Source: Pleurostoma richardsiae
Lineage: Eukaryota; Ascomycota; Sordariomycetes; Calosphaeriales; Pleurostomataceae
Assembly: GCA_030052745.1 (NCBI GenBank)
Contig: JANBVO010000052.1
Coordinates: 1 to 64,000, forward strand
Direction of reading: 5' to 3'
DNA length: 64,000 nucleotides
The first letter of the stretch is position 1. Every line of letters begins with the position of its first letter. Under the pieces are notes generated by a model. It was not told where the DNA came from. It ran no database searches and saw nothing but the letters and a program-made list of their open reading frames with translations. Of this stretch, positions 21,385-31,241 are shown piece by piece. A program made the position numbers and the translations under genes.

Positions 21385-22223
21385 ATGGCTAACTACATCG
21401 CATACGGCGAGATGACGAGAGACTCCACTGAAGACGAGTCGTCGCCATTTGACTCCTTCGAAGACTCTGCAGTCGATGCTGGCGACCTTCCGACTGGGAT
21501 TCAAGAGTGGATAGATCTTTATTACTCGATACCAGTCACGCAGATCGAGTCGACGAATATCGACGAGCTGGTGGACTGGGAGGACTTGGAAACAACCGGG
21601 CAGGGCGACTCGAGAGGAACCATGGCTCCAGCACCACACGATGCATATCACACAGCCTGTTCCCTTGAAACCCCGCACGAAAGCCCAGAAGTAAGGCTTG
21701 CTCTATCCGATCGATGAGCACTAGTACTGAATCATGGCAGGGCGTGGGTATGTCTGGGATGGGCGGTGGCAAGGGAGGTAAACCGCCCCGCGCAAAATCC
21801 GCAGCGAAATCGATGGTAGATCTGCGAGAGAAGCGGGCTCGAGTTCGCAAAAGGACGCGATTTTCCGCACGGCGAAAGGAAACTCGAAAGAAATCGAACT
21901 CGGCCCAACATCTACGACTGCTTGGGATCATCGAGAACGCCGAACAAGGGCCGCAAGAGTACTGGTATAACCCGCACTCTGGGACGTGGAAAGGAGAATT
22001 ACAGGATGACGAGGATGTTGCTAAGCTGCTCTCAAAGCCCAGCGGTTCATTCCAGGTCCTTGTTCAGGTCAACTGGGACGGCTTGCGTTTCCGCCTGGAC
22101 TGGAATGGAACGGACTTCCGCGGGGAATATGCGGTGGACGAGAGGGAGGTGTCAATCTCGATGGCCACTGTGCAATACCTGCTGCAGGACCCCATCAGCC
22201 GTACTCACCAAATCGCACGCTAG
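21385..22223 (+). CDS. Hypothetical acidic/basic two-part protein, two exons
   Basis: ATG 21385 (MANYIAYGEM). Exon 1 (102 codons) is acidic (DSTEDESSPFDSFEDSAVD). An intron at 21691-21740 (GAA|GTAAGG...GGCAG, 50 nt, phase 0) joins exon 2, which starts GVGMSGMGGGKGGKPP, contains a strongly basic stretch LREKRARVRKRTRFSARR (NLS-like), and ends in a compact domain with tryptophans (YWYNPHSGTWKGEL, VNWDGLRFRLDWNG). 262 aa in total. The basic block suggests nuclear localisation. No family recognised. Confidence 0.65.
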
Positions 22224-22529
22224 GATGTACTTGCTGTGAGCTGAGTTTATGAGGCTATATAGTGTTGTACTGACAGGGAACACACGCCATGTACAAAGCA
22301 CAGAACCGAACACTTCAAGATGTCATTAGGAAATTTCCGTGCCAAAAAAGCAAACAGAAGGCCCATCACATCACATACTCGAGCACAACGTATTCTTCGA
22401 GCCCATCAGTGATTCCGGGATATAGTGGAATGCTGTGGCGTGTCACTCTGCCGAAGCAGGTAGGTAGGTAGGTACCTTAGCCCGTCCGGCCTCTGACCGT
22501 ACCCCAAGGCGATATCGCTCAGCGCAATA
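22224..22529. other. Convergent intergenic stretch
   Basis: About 300 bp between tail-to-tail genes, with a short TAGG tandem run near 22460-22475; nothing else seen. Confidence 0.5.
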
Positions 22530-23183
22530 CTAATTGGCTTCAACCTGCCTTCCTGTGCCGTATTCGATATTGTAAAAGGTGTGATTTAACAGCGGAGTCT
22601 GGACGCCAAGTGTGCTATTTGGGCAAGCAGGTTGATTGTTCTGCGGCCAGTTCAAGGTGCAGACCTCGTCGACGCCGTATGCGCAGACAGGATCGTAGAT
22701 GTTGAATAGGATGAAGTGGTCTGCTACCCAGCTCCCTGCATCTTCCAAACAGCCGGAAACGTAGTTCACGCTGTTGGCAGCGCTCAGCGGAAGTCTTCCA
22801 TCAAGAAAGAGATCTGCACAGCTCGACATATCCACAAACTCGTAAGACATGGACACGGCGCCGCCAAAGACAGGTCTCTCGATGGCTGAGAAGCCTGTGA
22901 CAAGGTAGTTCCACGCATCGTAGGAGATGTCGTGGGCACCACCTGACGTGTCGACGTGGAGGAGCGTCACTGACCGACCGCCATAGCAGACCCGGACGCA
23001 CAGGCTCTCGCAGCCGACGGAACTGGGCCAGTAGGCAACACGATTCGTATTAATCTTGCAGCCCAGAACACCAACTGATGACGAGTATGTGTCATGGGGG
23101 GTGATCGGGACGGCGAACCGTTCGGTAGTGGTGAAAGGAACAAAGACGGCCGCTAGCAGGATTGGAAGCAAGATAAAAAGCAT
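22530..23183 (-). CDS. Secreted cysteine-rich protein
   Basis: 217 aa from ATG 23183, chosen because it starts a clean signal peptide (MLFILLPILLAAVFVPF) with cleavage predicted near residue 20. The mature part contains GCKINTNRVAYWPSSVGC, SLCVRVCYGGRSV, HDISYDAWNYL and an Asn-rich tail with N-x-S/T sites (PNSTLG, LNHTF). At least eight cysteines suggest disulfides. I recognise the block pattern as a secreted fungal family without a known activity. Extracellular location is well supported; an effector or cell-surface role is speculative. Confidence 0.75.
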   Translation of the reverse strand: MLFILLPILLAAVFVPFTTTERFAVPITPHDTYSSSVGVLGCKINTNRVAYWPSSVGCESLCVRVCYGGRSVTLLHVDTSGGAHDISYDAWNYLVTGFSAIERPVFGGAVSMSYEFVDMSSCADLFLDGRLPLSAANSVNYVSGCLEDAGSWVADHFILFNIYDPVCAYGVDEVCTLNWPQNNQPACPNSTLGVQTPLLNHTFYNIEYGTGRQVEAN

Positions 23184-23429
23184 CTTGTCGTAAACTTCCG
23201 GTTGAAAACCGGTACAGTGCAGTACGTACGTGTACATACAGTACATAGAAAGCATGTAGGACGCTGTGGATGTCATCCAGTTCCTTTTTGCATTGTGTTT
23301 GCATGAATCCACTAATGGATCTTGCTCAAACGTGAGCTCCAGCCGAAATGGTACCATACAATTGCTCATCGCAAGCCAGCTCCCTGATCACACGAGTCAC
23401 TCCGCCTGCCACCGTTGCTCCTCAAGCAG

Positions 23430-23789
23430 CTATGTCTTGGTGACCGGGGGGTGAGGTTGAGGGAGACCCTGATGATCGCTGAGCCACCTAGCCACCTGAA
23501 CGGATGGCTTCGACATGAAATTCACGGGAGGAGGCTCATCTGTAGGTCGCGATGGGGAGTCCTCTAGCTCCGCTATCATGTTGCCAGATGGACACGACTT
23601 CTTGCGTCTGGTGGTCGAACTGCAGTGACAATCGTGCACGTAGTGGTGGATCTCAAAGACCGAAACGCACTCGGCTCTCTTATCCTCTCTCCGGCACCGT
23701 GAACAGAGCCTGTGACGGGGAAAATAAGATGACCTCTTTGCGCGGCAGCGGCTGCACCGCGGCCGGAGCGAACTTCGGCTTCCGAACAT
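23430..23789 (-). CDS. Small CxxC zinc-ribbon-like protein
   Basis: 119 aa from ATG 23789. Two CxxC pairs lie close to the N-terminus (RCSRCRAKR and LCSRCRRED), an arrangement that could bind one zinc, followed by a His/Cys stretch and a disordered Pro/Ser tail. CTATAAAG at 23839-23846 (minus) is a TATA element about 50 nt upstream. It is divergent from 24015-24317. Function unknown; a small nucleic-acid-binding protein is possible. Confidence 0.5.
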   Translation of the reverse strand: MFGSRSSLRPRCSRCRAKRSSYFPRHRLCSRCRREDKRAECVSVFEIHHYVHDCHCSSTTRRKKSCPSGNMIAELEDSPSRPTDEPPPVNFMSKPSVQVARWLSDHQGLPQPHPPVTKT

Positions 23790-23838
23790 TACGGTTTGTT
23801 TAGAGATCGAGACAGGCAAAGTTGGTGTGCGATTGCGT

Positions 23839-23846
23839 CTTTATAG
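23839..23846 (-). promoter_or_regulatory. TATA box of 23430-23789
   Basis: CTATAAAG on the minus strand, 50 nt from ATG 23789. Confidence 0.5.
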
Positions 23847-23952
23847 CAAGACAACCGCACCCATCCCTGTGCTCTTGTCCAAAGCCGTTTCCGGCTTCCC
23901 GAAAAGTCACAGAGCCGGGCGCGGCTCGTCTTGACTAAGACTCTCAGGTGCG

Positions 23953-23960
23953 TATATATA
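23953..23960 (+). promoter_or_regulatory. TATA box of 24015-24317
   Basis: TATATATA on the plus strand, 55 nt from ATG 24015, in a divergent promoter. Confidence 0.55.
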
Positions 23961-24014
23961 GTCGTCTGTGTGCGCATCTTGCGACATGAACACACGGCAT
24001 CCTGCAGCGTCACT

Positions 24015-24317
24015 ATGACAGATAACACAAATAGGAGGCAGACGAAAACGACCAAAATCGAGGATATTGACTTGGAGGAAAGTCCCTCCCTTCAAACACT
24101 CGCTGCCACCCTGATATCTCACGTGGTGGCGTGCTATTCCGCACTCGCGTCTGTTCCCACCGTCAACGCGACGCTTAGGAGACTCCCGGATTGCGTGCCC
24201 GACCTCTCGTTCCTGACATCTTGCTTTTATTACTACAGCCGTATTTTCACCTTTCTGGGCTGGTGGAGATTGTGGTACGTGGCATCCCATGCCAAGGGTG
24301 CCGCGGATGTGATCTGA
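24015..24317 (+). CDS. Small orphan protein
   Basis: 100 aa from ATG 24015 (MTDNTNRRQT), behind a TATA box at 23953-23960. Hydrophilic N-terminus, then a helix (SLQTLAATLISHVVACYS) and an aromatic C-terminal segment (FYYYSRIFTFLGWWRLWYV) that may be membrane-associated. No family recognised. Confidence 0.45.
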   Translation: MTDNTNRRQTKTTKIEDIDLEESPSLQTLAATLISHVVACYSALASVPTVNATLRRLPDCVPDLSFLTSCFYYYSRIFTFLGWWRLWYVASHAKGAADVI

Positions 24318-24487
24318 CGACCCCAGCTCTGTGTTAGGAAATGTCTTGACGAGCTTATGGACGCTCGGCATGATTTCACAAGCCCGAGGCTCCCTGAAAC
24401 TCGTCTCTCTCCTGCTTTTCTTCTGGTTCTGCATCAAGAGTGTCCTGCATTTCCTAGGAGTCTTTTAAAACCCTATTCACGCACACA

Positions 24488-24730
24488 ATGTCTTCTGAGT
24501 CATCGATCTGCTTAGCAACTGGGCGTTCCAGTGCTGAAGGAGACAGGAGGACAGAAGAGGAGGAAGTGGACAAAGCAGCCGTCAAGGACATTCCAACCAG
24601 CGCGATGATAATTCTTGCGCAGCTACGTAGATGTAATACTGTAGACCTGATGCCCCATGCTAATAAAAGCCCCCTTCCCGCCAGTGCCGGGAAATTCAAC
24701 CTCATTCCACGACGACTGCTCCTGCTGTAG
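24488..24730 (+). CDS. Possible very small protein
   Basis: 80 codons from an ATG at 24488 with an acidic stretch RRTEEEEVDKAA. No recognised family, and the opposite strand is equally open, so this may be chance. Confidence 0.2.
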   Translation: MSSESSICLATGRSSAEGDRRTEEEEVDKAAVKDIPTSAMIILAQLRRCNTVDLMPHANKSPLPASAGKFNLIPRRLLLL

Positions 24731-24990
24731 CTTGCGAATTCGTGTATCCATTGTCCCTCACCCGCTTTCTCTTATTGGCTGTAGTGCGTTGCCAAGGCCA
24801 GTCACGTCGGTTGACCGTCGACTTCCCGCTTGTGAGTACGCTCGGGTATACCCTTCAACCAAACGGAAGCGATGGCCTACGGATTCTGTCGCCAATCGGC
24901 CGCGCTTGGAGCACAAAGCATTATGAGCCAGAAGCCCCGTAGAGACCGCTTTACCGGCTGCATAGCACTGGAAGGATGCCTCGCTAAAGA

Positions 24991-25162
24991 TCCAGCTCTG
25001 GAGGAGTGTCCAGCTCTGGAGGAGTGTCCAGCTCTGGAGGAGTTTCCAGCGCTGGAGGGATGCTCGCTAAAGACCCAGCTCTGGAGGGGCTCCAGCAAAC
25101 TCCAGCACTGGAAATTCCTCCAGAGCTGGATCTTGGTGCCAACCGAAATCCAGCACTGGACT
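24991..25162. repeat. Cluster of CCAGCNCTGG palindromes, part tandem with 15-bp period
   Basis: At least seven copies of a 10-bp near-palindrome (CCAGCTCTGG, CCAGCGCTGG, CCAGCACTGG) in about 170 bp. The first four are spaced exactly 15 bp; the rest are irregular and lie in both contexts. A plus-strand frame turns the 15-mer into repeats of PALEE, but no convincing gene surrounds it. Confidence 0.85.
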
Positions 25163-25287
25163 GTCAGGCATTGGAGCACGTACGTTACAGCTACACTTGT
25201 GTCCCACGTCTTTCAGTTTGATATGAGTTCTCCATCGCATGACATCTCCGATCAAGATTTCCATATTTCTGACGTATCATTGTGAAG

Positions 25288-25740
25288 TCAAGCCTGGTGT
25301 CGGGGCACATCAATCGTCCATTGCATGACCCGCCTCTCAAGATGCAGGCGCTGTATTTGCGCCTCCAGAGCCTTTTCCCGCCGACGAATCCTCTTGAATG
25401 CCTGCGCTAGGATGGTTGCCTTCCTCATCACTTCCGCGCTTCGCTGACGAACCTGGTCCAGCTTTTCAATTCTTTTCCGGGCTGCATCCAGCTTAGTCTT
25501 GAGATGCGTGATCTCGTCCTCTGCTGTCTGGCGGCCGATAGCCACCATGGCTAGCACGTCGAGTCTTCGGGCGTCCATAGCCTCCTTCTGCTGCCTCTTC
25601 AGCTCTTCAATCTCCTCAAGCAGTCGCCGAACCGCCGCTTCGGCGAGACTTTGGCGTCTCTCTTTTGACATCAGAGACTGCTCATGCCGTCTTGCGATCG
25701 ACCCTGAAGCCGTCTTGCTGAGAGGAATCTCGCTGGGCAT
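25288..25740 (-). CDS. Small coiled-coil protein
   Basis: 150 aa from ATG 25740, the first ATG downstream of a strong TATATAA at 25944-25950. After a basic Ser-rich start (LSKTASGSIARRHEQ) nearly all of it is a coiled coil (RRLLEEIEELKRQQKEAMDA, LKTKLDAARKRIEKLDQVRQ, KALEAQIQRLHLERR). Likely a dimer. No DNA-binding motif is visible, so it is not a bZIP. Confidence 0.6.
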   Translation of the reverse strand: MPSEIPLSKTASGSIARRHEQSLMSKERRQSLAEAAVRRLLEEIEELKRQQKEAMDARRLDVLAMVAIGRQTAEDEITHLKTKLDAARKRIEKLDQVRQRSAEVMRKATILAQAFKRIRRREKALEAQIQRLHLERRVMQWTIDVPRHQA

Positions 25741-26415
25741 GTCTTTCTTCTCGGGAAATTTCACGACGATCTCGTCTTTGATGAGTTGCGTGGTCTTGAA
25801 TGCTGCAGATGCCCTGTTCGTCGAAGCTGGGATATCTTGACCGCTTGACAACCTGGAGTGCGCCGGGTAGTAGATTGCAGGTAGAGAGAAAGGTATGTGG
25901 TGGGGAAGTGATGTGGCTCGCTCTGAGGTGCATCGGTGATTGTTATATAACCTCCCGCCATTGTGAGAATCAGCCTCGGGCAAGATGCCTCGTTCAGTAC
26001 TCGCCGTCGACGTATGTCAAATGCGTCCTTTGGAGGCCTCTCGTTCCGAACTTGAGGCCGCTGGTATCTGACTATTGATTTTCACTCTCCCTGCGGAAGG
26101 GGCAAGGTGTGCATGGAAATGCGGGAAGCGCGCGGGAGAGCTGGATGGCCACCATCAGATGCAGCAGACAACATTCAGCCACGTCTCCTACAAGCACTGC
26201 TGCGGGAGTAGCAATCCTCTCCTGGGTAGGCACGACCAGATTCTATTGAAGGCGCCTTACGGTCCTCGATCGTCCCTGCCAGCGTGGCGATGCATCTCGT
26301 CGAGGACGAGGGCTGCCTTTTTAGAGCCTCTGCAGACTCTCGACGGAGAACTCATCGTCACGAGCCAGCCAAAGGAACGGGATGGAGAAGTGTAACGATA
26401 ATCTACGGCCGAGAA
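25741..26415. other. Promoter and intergenic
   Basis: Contains the TATATAA element and the 5' leader of 25288-25740; between about 25960 and 26415 nothing supportable. Confidence 0.5.
25944..25950 (-). promoter_or_regulatory. TATA box of 25288-25740
   Basis: TATATAA; no ATG occurs between it and ATG 25740. Confidence 0.6.
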
Positions 26416-28242
26416 CTAACTATCTGCTGCTGGCTCCAACAATGCAATCAGGCCTTGCAAATCCAGTTCTCTCAGCTCTTGCTCGCCTTTGCTCTCCCAG
26501 GCGTATCGGGGGGGCTCCTTGCATCCCAGGATGCAGTCTTGAAAGGTCTTCCCTGTTTCGCAGAGTTTTCGCGTCAATTTGTCATCAAGACGGGAATGGA
26601 GGGTCTCCAGATCCTGATCTGTAAAGCTCTTCAGGCTGATCCCGTCCGGATCATCTCTGCCGAGCGGGATGAAGCATTCGAGGCCTTGGTATGCCCCCGA
26701 GCAGACCACCAGAAGCCTCCGGAAATTGCGGATTTCTATCTGAAGGCTCTTTCTCGCTTCCTCATTGGGGTCCTGCCCTCTGCTCCGCAAGACTGCTCTG
26801 ATCACGTCGGAATCGGTTCTCAGTCGGCCACTTCTGGACTCCTCTATTATCCGCACGAGGCTAAGCCGCGTAAGCCGAACTAAGAAGTTGTCGAGAAGTG
26901 TCCTGCGCTCGAGAACGCTCCTGAGCTTGTCAAGCTGGACCGCCCTCGTCGCATCGTCGCCCTTCGTGACGAACTTCTCCTTCACTGAGACGTCACAGCT
27001 CCTCCAGCCACTCACGAGACGCATGAACTGGTCGATGGCGGCCCTGCTGCGCACGCGGGTGGCCAGCCGCTCCACATGGTCGCCGATCTTGGCTTTCTTC
27101 GACGCGGGCGCACCTCGCTCGGCACCGCCTTTCCTTTTCGTGCCGGCGACGCCCGACTCCTTGGGTTGCAAGTCGGCCTGGGAGGACCTGCAATGCGCCT
27201 CCGGGCCTGACCCGAATGTCCTACGAGCCGTCCGTTCGCGGCTCGCTGGGGCTTGGGAACTCCGGTCGGTTCCAGGGTGCCGCGCTGCTTTGTGTTGCGC
27301 CACTCCCTCCATTGGACGGGGCCGCCGGGTCGAGCGACGTGTCTCAGCCGGATGCGAGCGAACTTCTGCTATCGAGGCGGCTTCTGGATTCTGTCCGCGC
27401 CGCGCCGCCGCCGCAGCAGTCGTTGCTGCATCGCCGACGACATCGGTCGGGGGGTTCTCGTGGGGTCGCCTACAACCAGCATCTCCGGTGGCCGTCTGCT
27501 CTATGATTGCGCGAGGTGCCGCTCTCTGCCCGGCGAGCACAGCCGCGCTCTGCGCAGCGTCCTGGGCTCGGCACAACGGCTCGCCGGGAGTGCCTGCCTG
27601 GCCGCGGGCAGGCTCTGGTGGGCTCGCCGTCGTGGCGTCCTTGGCCGTCTCGTCCGGTCGCGCCTCGTCCGGTCGCGCCTCGTCCCTCGACACTGGCCGA
27701 TTCGTCGCTTGGTGGAGGTCACGCTCCAGTTGAGTAGCTTGTATGACAAGGGACCGGACCCTCTGCGCCAGCTCTGTCCAGGGATACGGCTCACGCGAGA
27801 GGGCGGCGACAAGCGCCGTGACGTCCGCAAGCAGGCTCTGGGCGCGCGCCACCGCGGTGTCCATCACTTCCGGTGGCTGTCTCGGCAGGACGCCAGCGTC
27901 GTCGCGGAGACCGACGCCCGGGCCATCTCGCTCGCTGTTTCTGGTCAGGGCGTCCACGTCGAAGAAGTCGCTGACGTTGAGGTCACCGGTCTCATCTGCG
28001 CCGATGTCTGCGCCGGTATCTACCCGCACGTAGGCGTCGCGAAAGTGCCGGGAGAGGTCGTCAGGCCGCTCAGGAGAGTTCAGCGCGGCGGGCTCCTCGC
28101 CGCACTCGGAGTCGGGCGGAGACAGCGAGAAAGGGGCATCAGACGTGCGCTCCATCGCTGGCAAAGGGGCGTCAGATGGCGACCCGAGAGGACAGCGGCG
28201 ACATCGACGGCACGGACGCAAGATCTGCAGGACTGCGGCCAT
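26416..28242 (-). CDS. Nuclear-like protein sharing a helical domain with the JmjC-SET protein
   Basis: 608 aa from ATG 28242; ATG 28155 (MERTSDAPFS) is a plausible alternative start. An acidic N-terminus, a helical segment (MDTAVARAQSLLADVTALVAAL), an Ala/Arg-rich disordered middle with a tandem DEARP repeat (15-bp repeat near 27655-27690) and basic NLS-like clusters (KRKGG, SKKAKIGDH) lead to a C-terminal domain (about 400-600). This domain aligns with residues 600-800 of the protein at 1325-4348: SRAAIDQF/SRIVIRQF, the GR-R-D-V block, LEC/LEG, LDDKLTRKLCETGKTFQD against LDNGYIRALCSVGKAFHD, and WESK/WESD. JmjC and SET domains are absent. A partner or competitor of the JmjC-SET protein is an attractive inference. 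Confidence 0.75.
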   Translation of the reverse strand: MAAVLQILRPCRRCRRCPLGSPSDAPLPAMERTSDAPFSLSPPDSECGEEPAALNSPERPDDLSRHFRDAYVRVDTGADIGADETGDLNVSDFFDVDALTRNSERDGPGVGLRDDAGVLPRQPPEVMDTAVARAQSLLADVTALVAALSREPYPWTELAQRVRSLVIQATQLERDLHQATNRPVSRDEARPDEARPDETAKDATTASPPEPARGQAGTPGEPLCRAQDAAQSAAVLAGQRAAPRAIIEQTATGDAGCRRPHENPPTDVVGDAATTAAAAARRGQNPEAASIAEVRSHPAETRRSTRRPRPMEGVAQHKAARHPGTDRSSQAPASRERTARRTFGSGPEAHCRSSQADLQPKESGVAGTKRKGGAERGAPASKKAKIGDHVERLATRVRSRAAIDQFMRLVSGWRSCDVSVKEKFVTKGDDATRAVQLDKLRSVLERRTLLDNFLVRLTRLSLVRIIEESRSGRLRTDSDVIRAVLRSRGQDPNEEARKSLQIEIRNFRRLLVVCSGAYQGLECFIPLGRDDPDGISLKSFTDQDLETLHSRLDDKLTRKLCETGKTFQDCILGCKEPPRYAWESKGEQELRELDLQGLIALLEPAADS

Positions 28243-29865
28243 ATATGCTTCACACACAAACACGCTCTGGTATCCGAGATTGGAACGGCTGACTTGTCAG
28301 ATCCTGGCAAGTACCAGTCCAATCGGCTACGCGAAGGGGGTCTACGCCTCCATGTTGTCGTGTAAAGCCCGTCCAGCCGACGACGCGACTTGCAGCTCCT
28401 GGCGAAGATGGTGTGAAGCCGGTCACAACACACCGCGCCGGGTGCGCCAGTCGGGCAGCAACAACGGGACATGCGCTCATCCAAGGTCTTGAGGCCTCCC
28501 AGAGCCCTGCTACGGGGTTGGCGAGGGCGCCGGCGTGCTATCGGCCATGAGCGCCCACGCAGCGTCGACAAGTCGAGCTCGAGCCGGCAGGACCAGACCT
28601 CACGGACCAGCAGGCAGTGCATCTGCACTGCGCTCGTTCCTACGGAGCATGTTCACGCTGTGTACCATTGACATCCCCGAGAGGGCCGGACGCGAAGTGA
28701 GGACGTGGACGCCTGGGCGCAAGGACTCGTGGAGCGCCCGCGATCGTGGAGGAGGAGAGATTGCCTCTATTCTGCCTAAGGAGCTACCAGACTACTGTAC
28801 AAGCGACTTCATTTCCGCGTCACCAACCGGGCCGTGGCCTCATGAGAGCTGCCATCTCGATCCACGAGTCGATCGTCCACAAGTCAATCCTCCACACCAG
28901 GAGAGGCGTGTCTCGCCGCTCTCAGCAGCAGAGTAGAGAGCAGAGCGGATGTCCAGTCCATGGTCGGCTGCTGCGGAGGCGGCGTCGCCACCCGCACAGG
29001 CGTGGGAGCTGGGGCCGGAGGGAATGCAGCCTCTCCCAGGGGCGGCATTGGGGGCTCAGGCCGAGGGGGTCGGATGTTGCCATTGGCTTACGAGGTGTGA
29101 GAAGAGTCGCGATCGTAGGAGTGGAAGCAACGACGTACCAGACATGATGTTCGCACGACCGAGCTGCTTGGCTGAGGCTTGCGCGATCGAACCAGACCGA
29201 CTCGGTGGGCGAGGGCGGTCCTCTTAAAAGCTGGAGAGCGATACCTCGACGTGAAGGGCCGCAGTGAAGGGCCGAGCGGACTGCGATGTACTTGGTACGG
29301 CCGCGCGCGGTACCTGCACGGGGCTCGTAGGCTTTTGTAGCGAACCGATCGGTAGCTAAGGAGAGGGGGCGAGACACGGCATGCGACTGGGATCCTGGCC
29401 GGGGGGCAAATGACTGCGTGCAAAGGCGCAACACATTTTCGCGGGGCAGATACGTGTCGTCTCGGGGACGGGCGACGTGCCTAGCGGGGCTGGTCCAGCG
29501 CGCGCGCAGCTGCCAGTACAGGGCGCAGCTCATATACATGTGAAACAGGCTAGTCCTGTGTGCGGGACAACGCTGCGCCCGCGGGCACGCTTCCGAGCTC
29601 TCAGTCGCTCTGCATCTCGGGGCGTGTGCCTAACGTCAGACGGCTGCCTGGGCAGGGTGGCAGGGAGGGACCTCTCCTCGCGGCCAGCAGATCGCGTCTC
29701 GAATTGTCGGTGAGGACCAGGCTGTGTGAGGCGGGCGGGCGCCGCCCCGCTGCCTGCCAACGCTCAAACCGGGCGACAGAGCCGCATCTCCTCGGCCAGC
29801 CTGGCAAACCTGGCTGGGTCTGTCATATAAGACTGGCCAGCAGACATGCGAGGGACAGAGCAGAC
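28243..29865. other. 1.6-kb intergenic stretch
   Basis: GC-rich, with many short open frames on both strands but no recognisable domain, splice-consistent exon pair or repeat. The TATA box of the next gene is at 29826-29830. Confidence 0.45.
29826..29830 (+). promoter_or_regulatory. TATA box of 29866-30324
   Basis: TATAA in CATATAAG, 36 nt before ATG 29866; a seven-codon upstream reading frame (ATG 29846) lies between. Confidence 0.5.
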
Positions 29866-30324
29866 ATGATCAACTTCTTCCAGACAACATGGACGGTCGT
29901 TCAACCTACCGAAATGGTACGTCTCCTCAATTTCTGCTCGAGAACTGAGCTGATCCTCTGCAGGCGCTAGGCCTCGCTCCCGAGGCACGTCTTCCCGCAC
30001 CCCAGTCCGTATTGAATCTAACCATCTGTAGAGAGGAGGCGCGACTCCATCAATGCCGGCGACAGAACATCGTTCGTGGATGCGAACAGGGCATTGGGAA
30101 ATTGGGGAGAGGAGTGTAGGAAGAACGCTCTCCTGACCGAGAAGCTGGGGAAACTGGAGCAGAGCCTACGGCGGGCCAACCGTGACCTACAGAATACGAG
30201 AGACGCCCTAGAGAGAGAGTGCACTGCCCGCCGAAAGGCAGAAAAAGATGCGCGATACTGGAAGAACCAGTATGACAGCCTACTTTCAGGCATGCGAAAG
30301 CTAATGTCTCAGCATGGAGAATGA
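29866..30324 (+). CDS. Small coiled-coil protein, three exons
   Basis: Exon 1 29866-29916 (MINFFQTTWTVVQPTEM), intron 29917-29963 (GTACGT...TGCAG), exon 2 29964-29988, intron 29989-30031 (weak donor GTCTTC, branch ATCTAACC, CTGTAG), exon 3 30032-30324; 122 aa. Most of exon 3 is a charged coiled coil (EKLGKLEQSLRRANRDLQ, LERECTARRKAEKDARYW). The second donor is atypical, so the middle of the protein is less certain than the ends. No family recognised. Confidence 0.5.
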
Positions 30325-30390
30325 ATCAGATGGATGTACTGTAGACATGGGAGGAGACCATGCTGGATGCATCTTGTTTATGAACCGTTG

Positions 30391-30990
30391 TCATCTCGGA
30401 CTCGGCTCCACGACGGCCTCTCGCGGTCTTGCACAACTTCGCATCCTCTCGGTAGCTCTGTCGGTGCGGACGCCCCGGCAGACCTCTTGTGCAGGCACTC
30501 CATGTAGATCGAACGAGAAGAAATCGGCAATGACGCAGAGCTTTCCATCTTCGTATTGTGGTGCAGACGCCGGACGGGTTGTGGCGACGCAAGATGTCTC
30601 GTCAACCATGATATTGCAGGTGCCGAAGTCCCGGTAGCGAAGCACCATGCTGTGATACGATCCTGGATGGTGGGATGGACGATTCGGCAGGACGGAGAGC
30701 AAGTCATAGCCCCCTGGTGCATCCTAATGCAGACGCTCGCGGCATGCTGGATCAACATCCTGGGCTGCCTCCCAGATGACGTGCCGTGTCGAGCTGCTCG
30801 ACCAGCGGCCGCCAGCAGGGGAGCGGGATGTATCGAAGGTCCATGGGATCGAGCCTCGCTGTCCTTGATAGTCCAGAAGCTCGCAGGATGCCTGTCTTCG
30901 TCCTCACGGCGTCTCCCAGAGGCCTCCCGAGACACGGCAACTGGTGTCTGCATGAGCTGGATGTCAGAGACCAACTCGATGGCATGCTAG
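30391..30990 (-). pseudogene. Decayed phosphotransferase (APH/kinase-like) remnant
   Basis: On the minus strand, frames shift along the region. One piece reads YHSMVLRYRDFGTCNIMVDE, which matches the catalytic loop pattern of fungal aminoglycoside-phosphotransferase-like proteins (R-x-D-F-x-x-x-N-I-M-V-D). An upstream piece in another frame reads QRGSIPWTFDTSRS and WEAAQDVDPACRERLH. I found no set of introns that joins them, and no start. Most likely a host pseudogene; an unrecognised spliced gene is the alternative. Confidence 0.35.
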
Positions 30991-31131
30991 GCGACTCAGT
31001 CAGTCGCACCTGCAGCTCCGGTCGCGGGAGCATGTGGCGGAGGTCGGGCCACACCATTGATCCTTTCGTCCGCGTGGGATGATACGCCGCCGCGTCGCTG
31101 CCTGTCTCTCCGTAGAGGAGCTGCGAGCAGG

Positions 31132-31137
31132 TATAAA
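31132..31137 (+). promoter_or_regulatory. TATA box of 31242-32490
   Basis: TATAAA in GGTATAAAGG, 105 nt upstream of ATG 31242. Confidence 0.6.
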
Positions 31138-31241
31138 GGAGTGGTCGACCCCCTCGGGTCCTGGCCGCTTTGCGTGCTCAGCAACCCATTCTTATCAAAC
31201 TCGAGACACCTCCCTCTTGCTAAGACTCGAAAGAACCGAAA

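Noticed and set aside
24991-25162. CRISPR-like array
   Set aside because: The repeat is a 10-bp palindrome with 5-bp spacing and the genome is eukaryotic.
24872-25285. Plus-strand frame encoding PALEE repeats
   Set aside because: No family, no promoter, and flanking residues look random; treated as a DNA repeat.
27253-28365. Long plus-strand open frame opposite the 26416-28242 gene
   Set aside because: Composition is the complement of a GC3-rich gene; no ATG-led domain, and the minus strand has conserved motifs.
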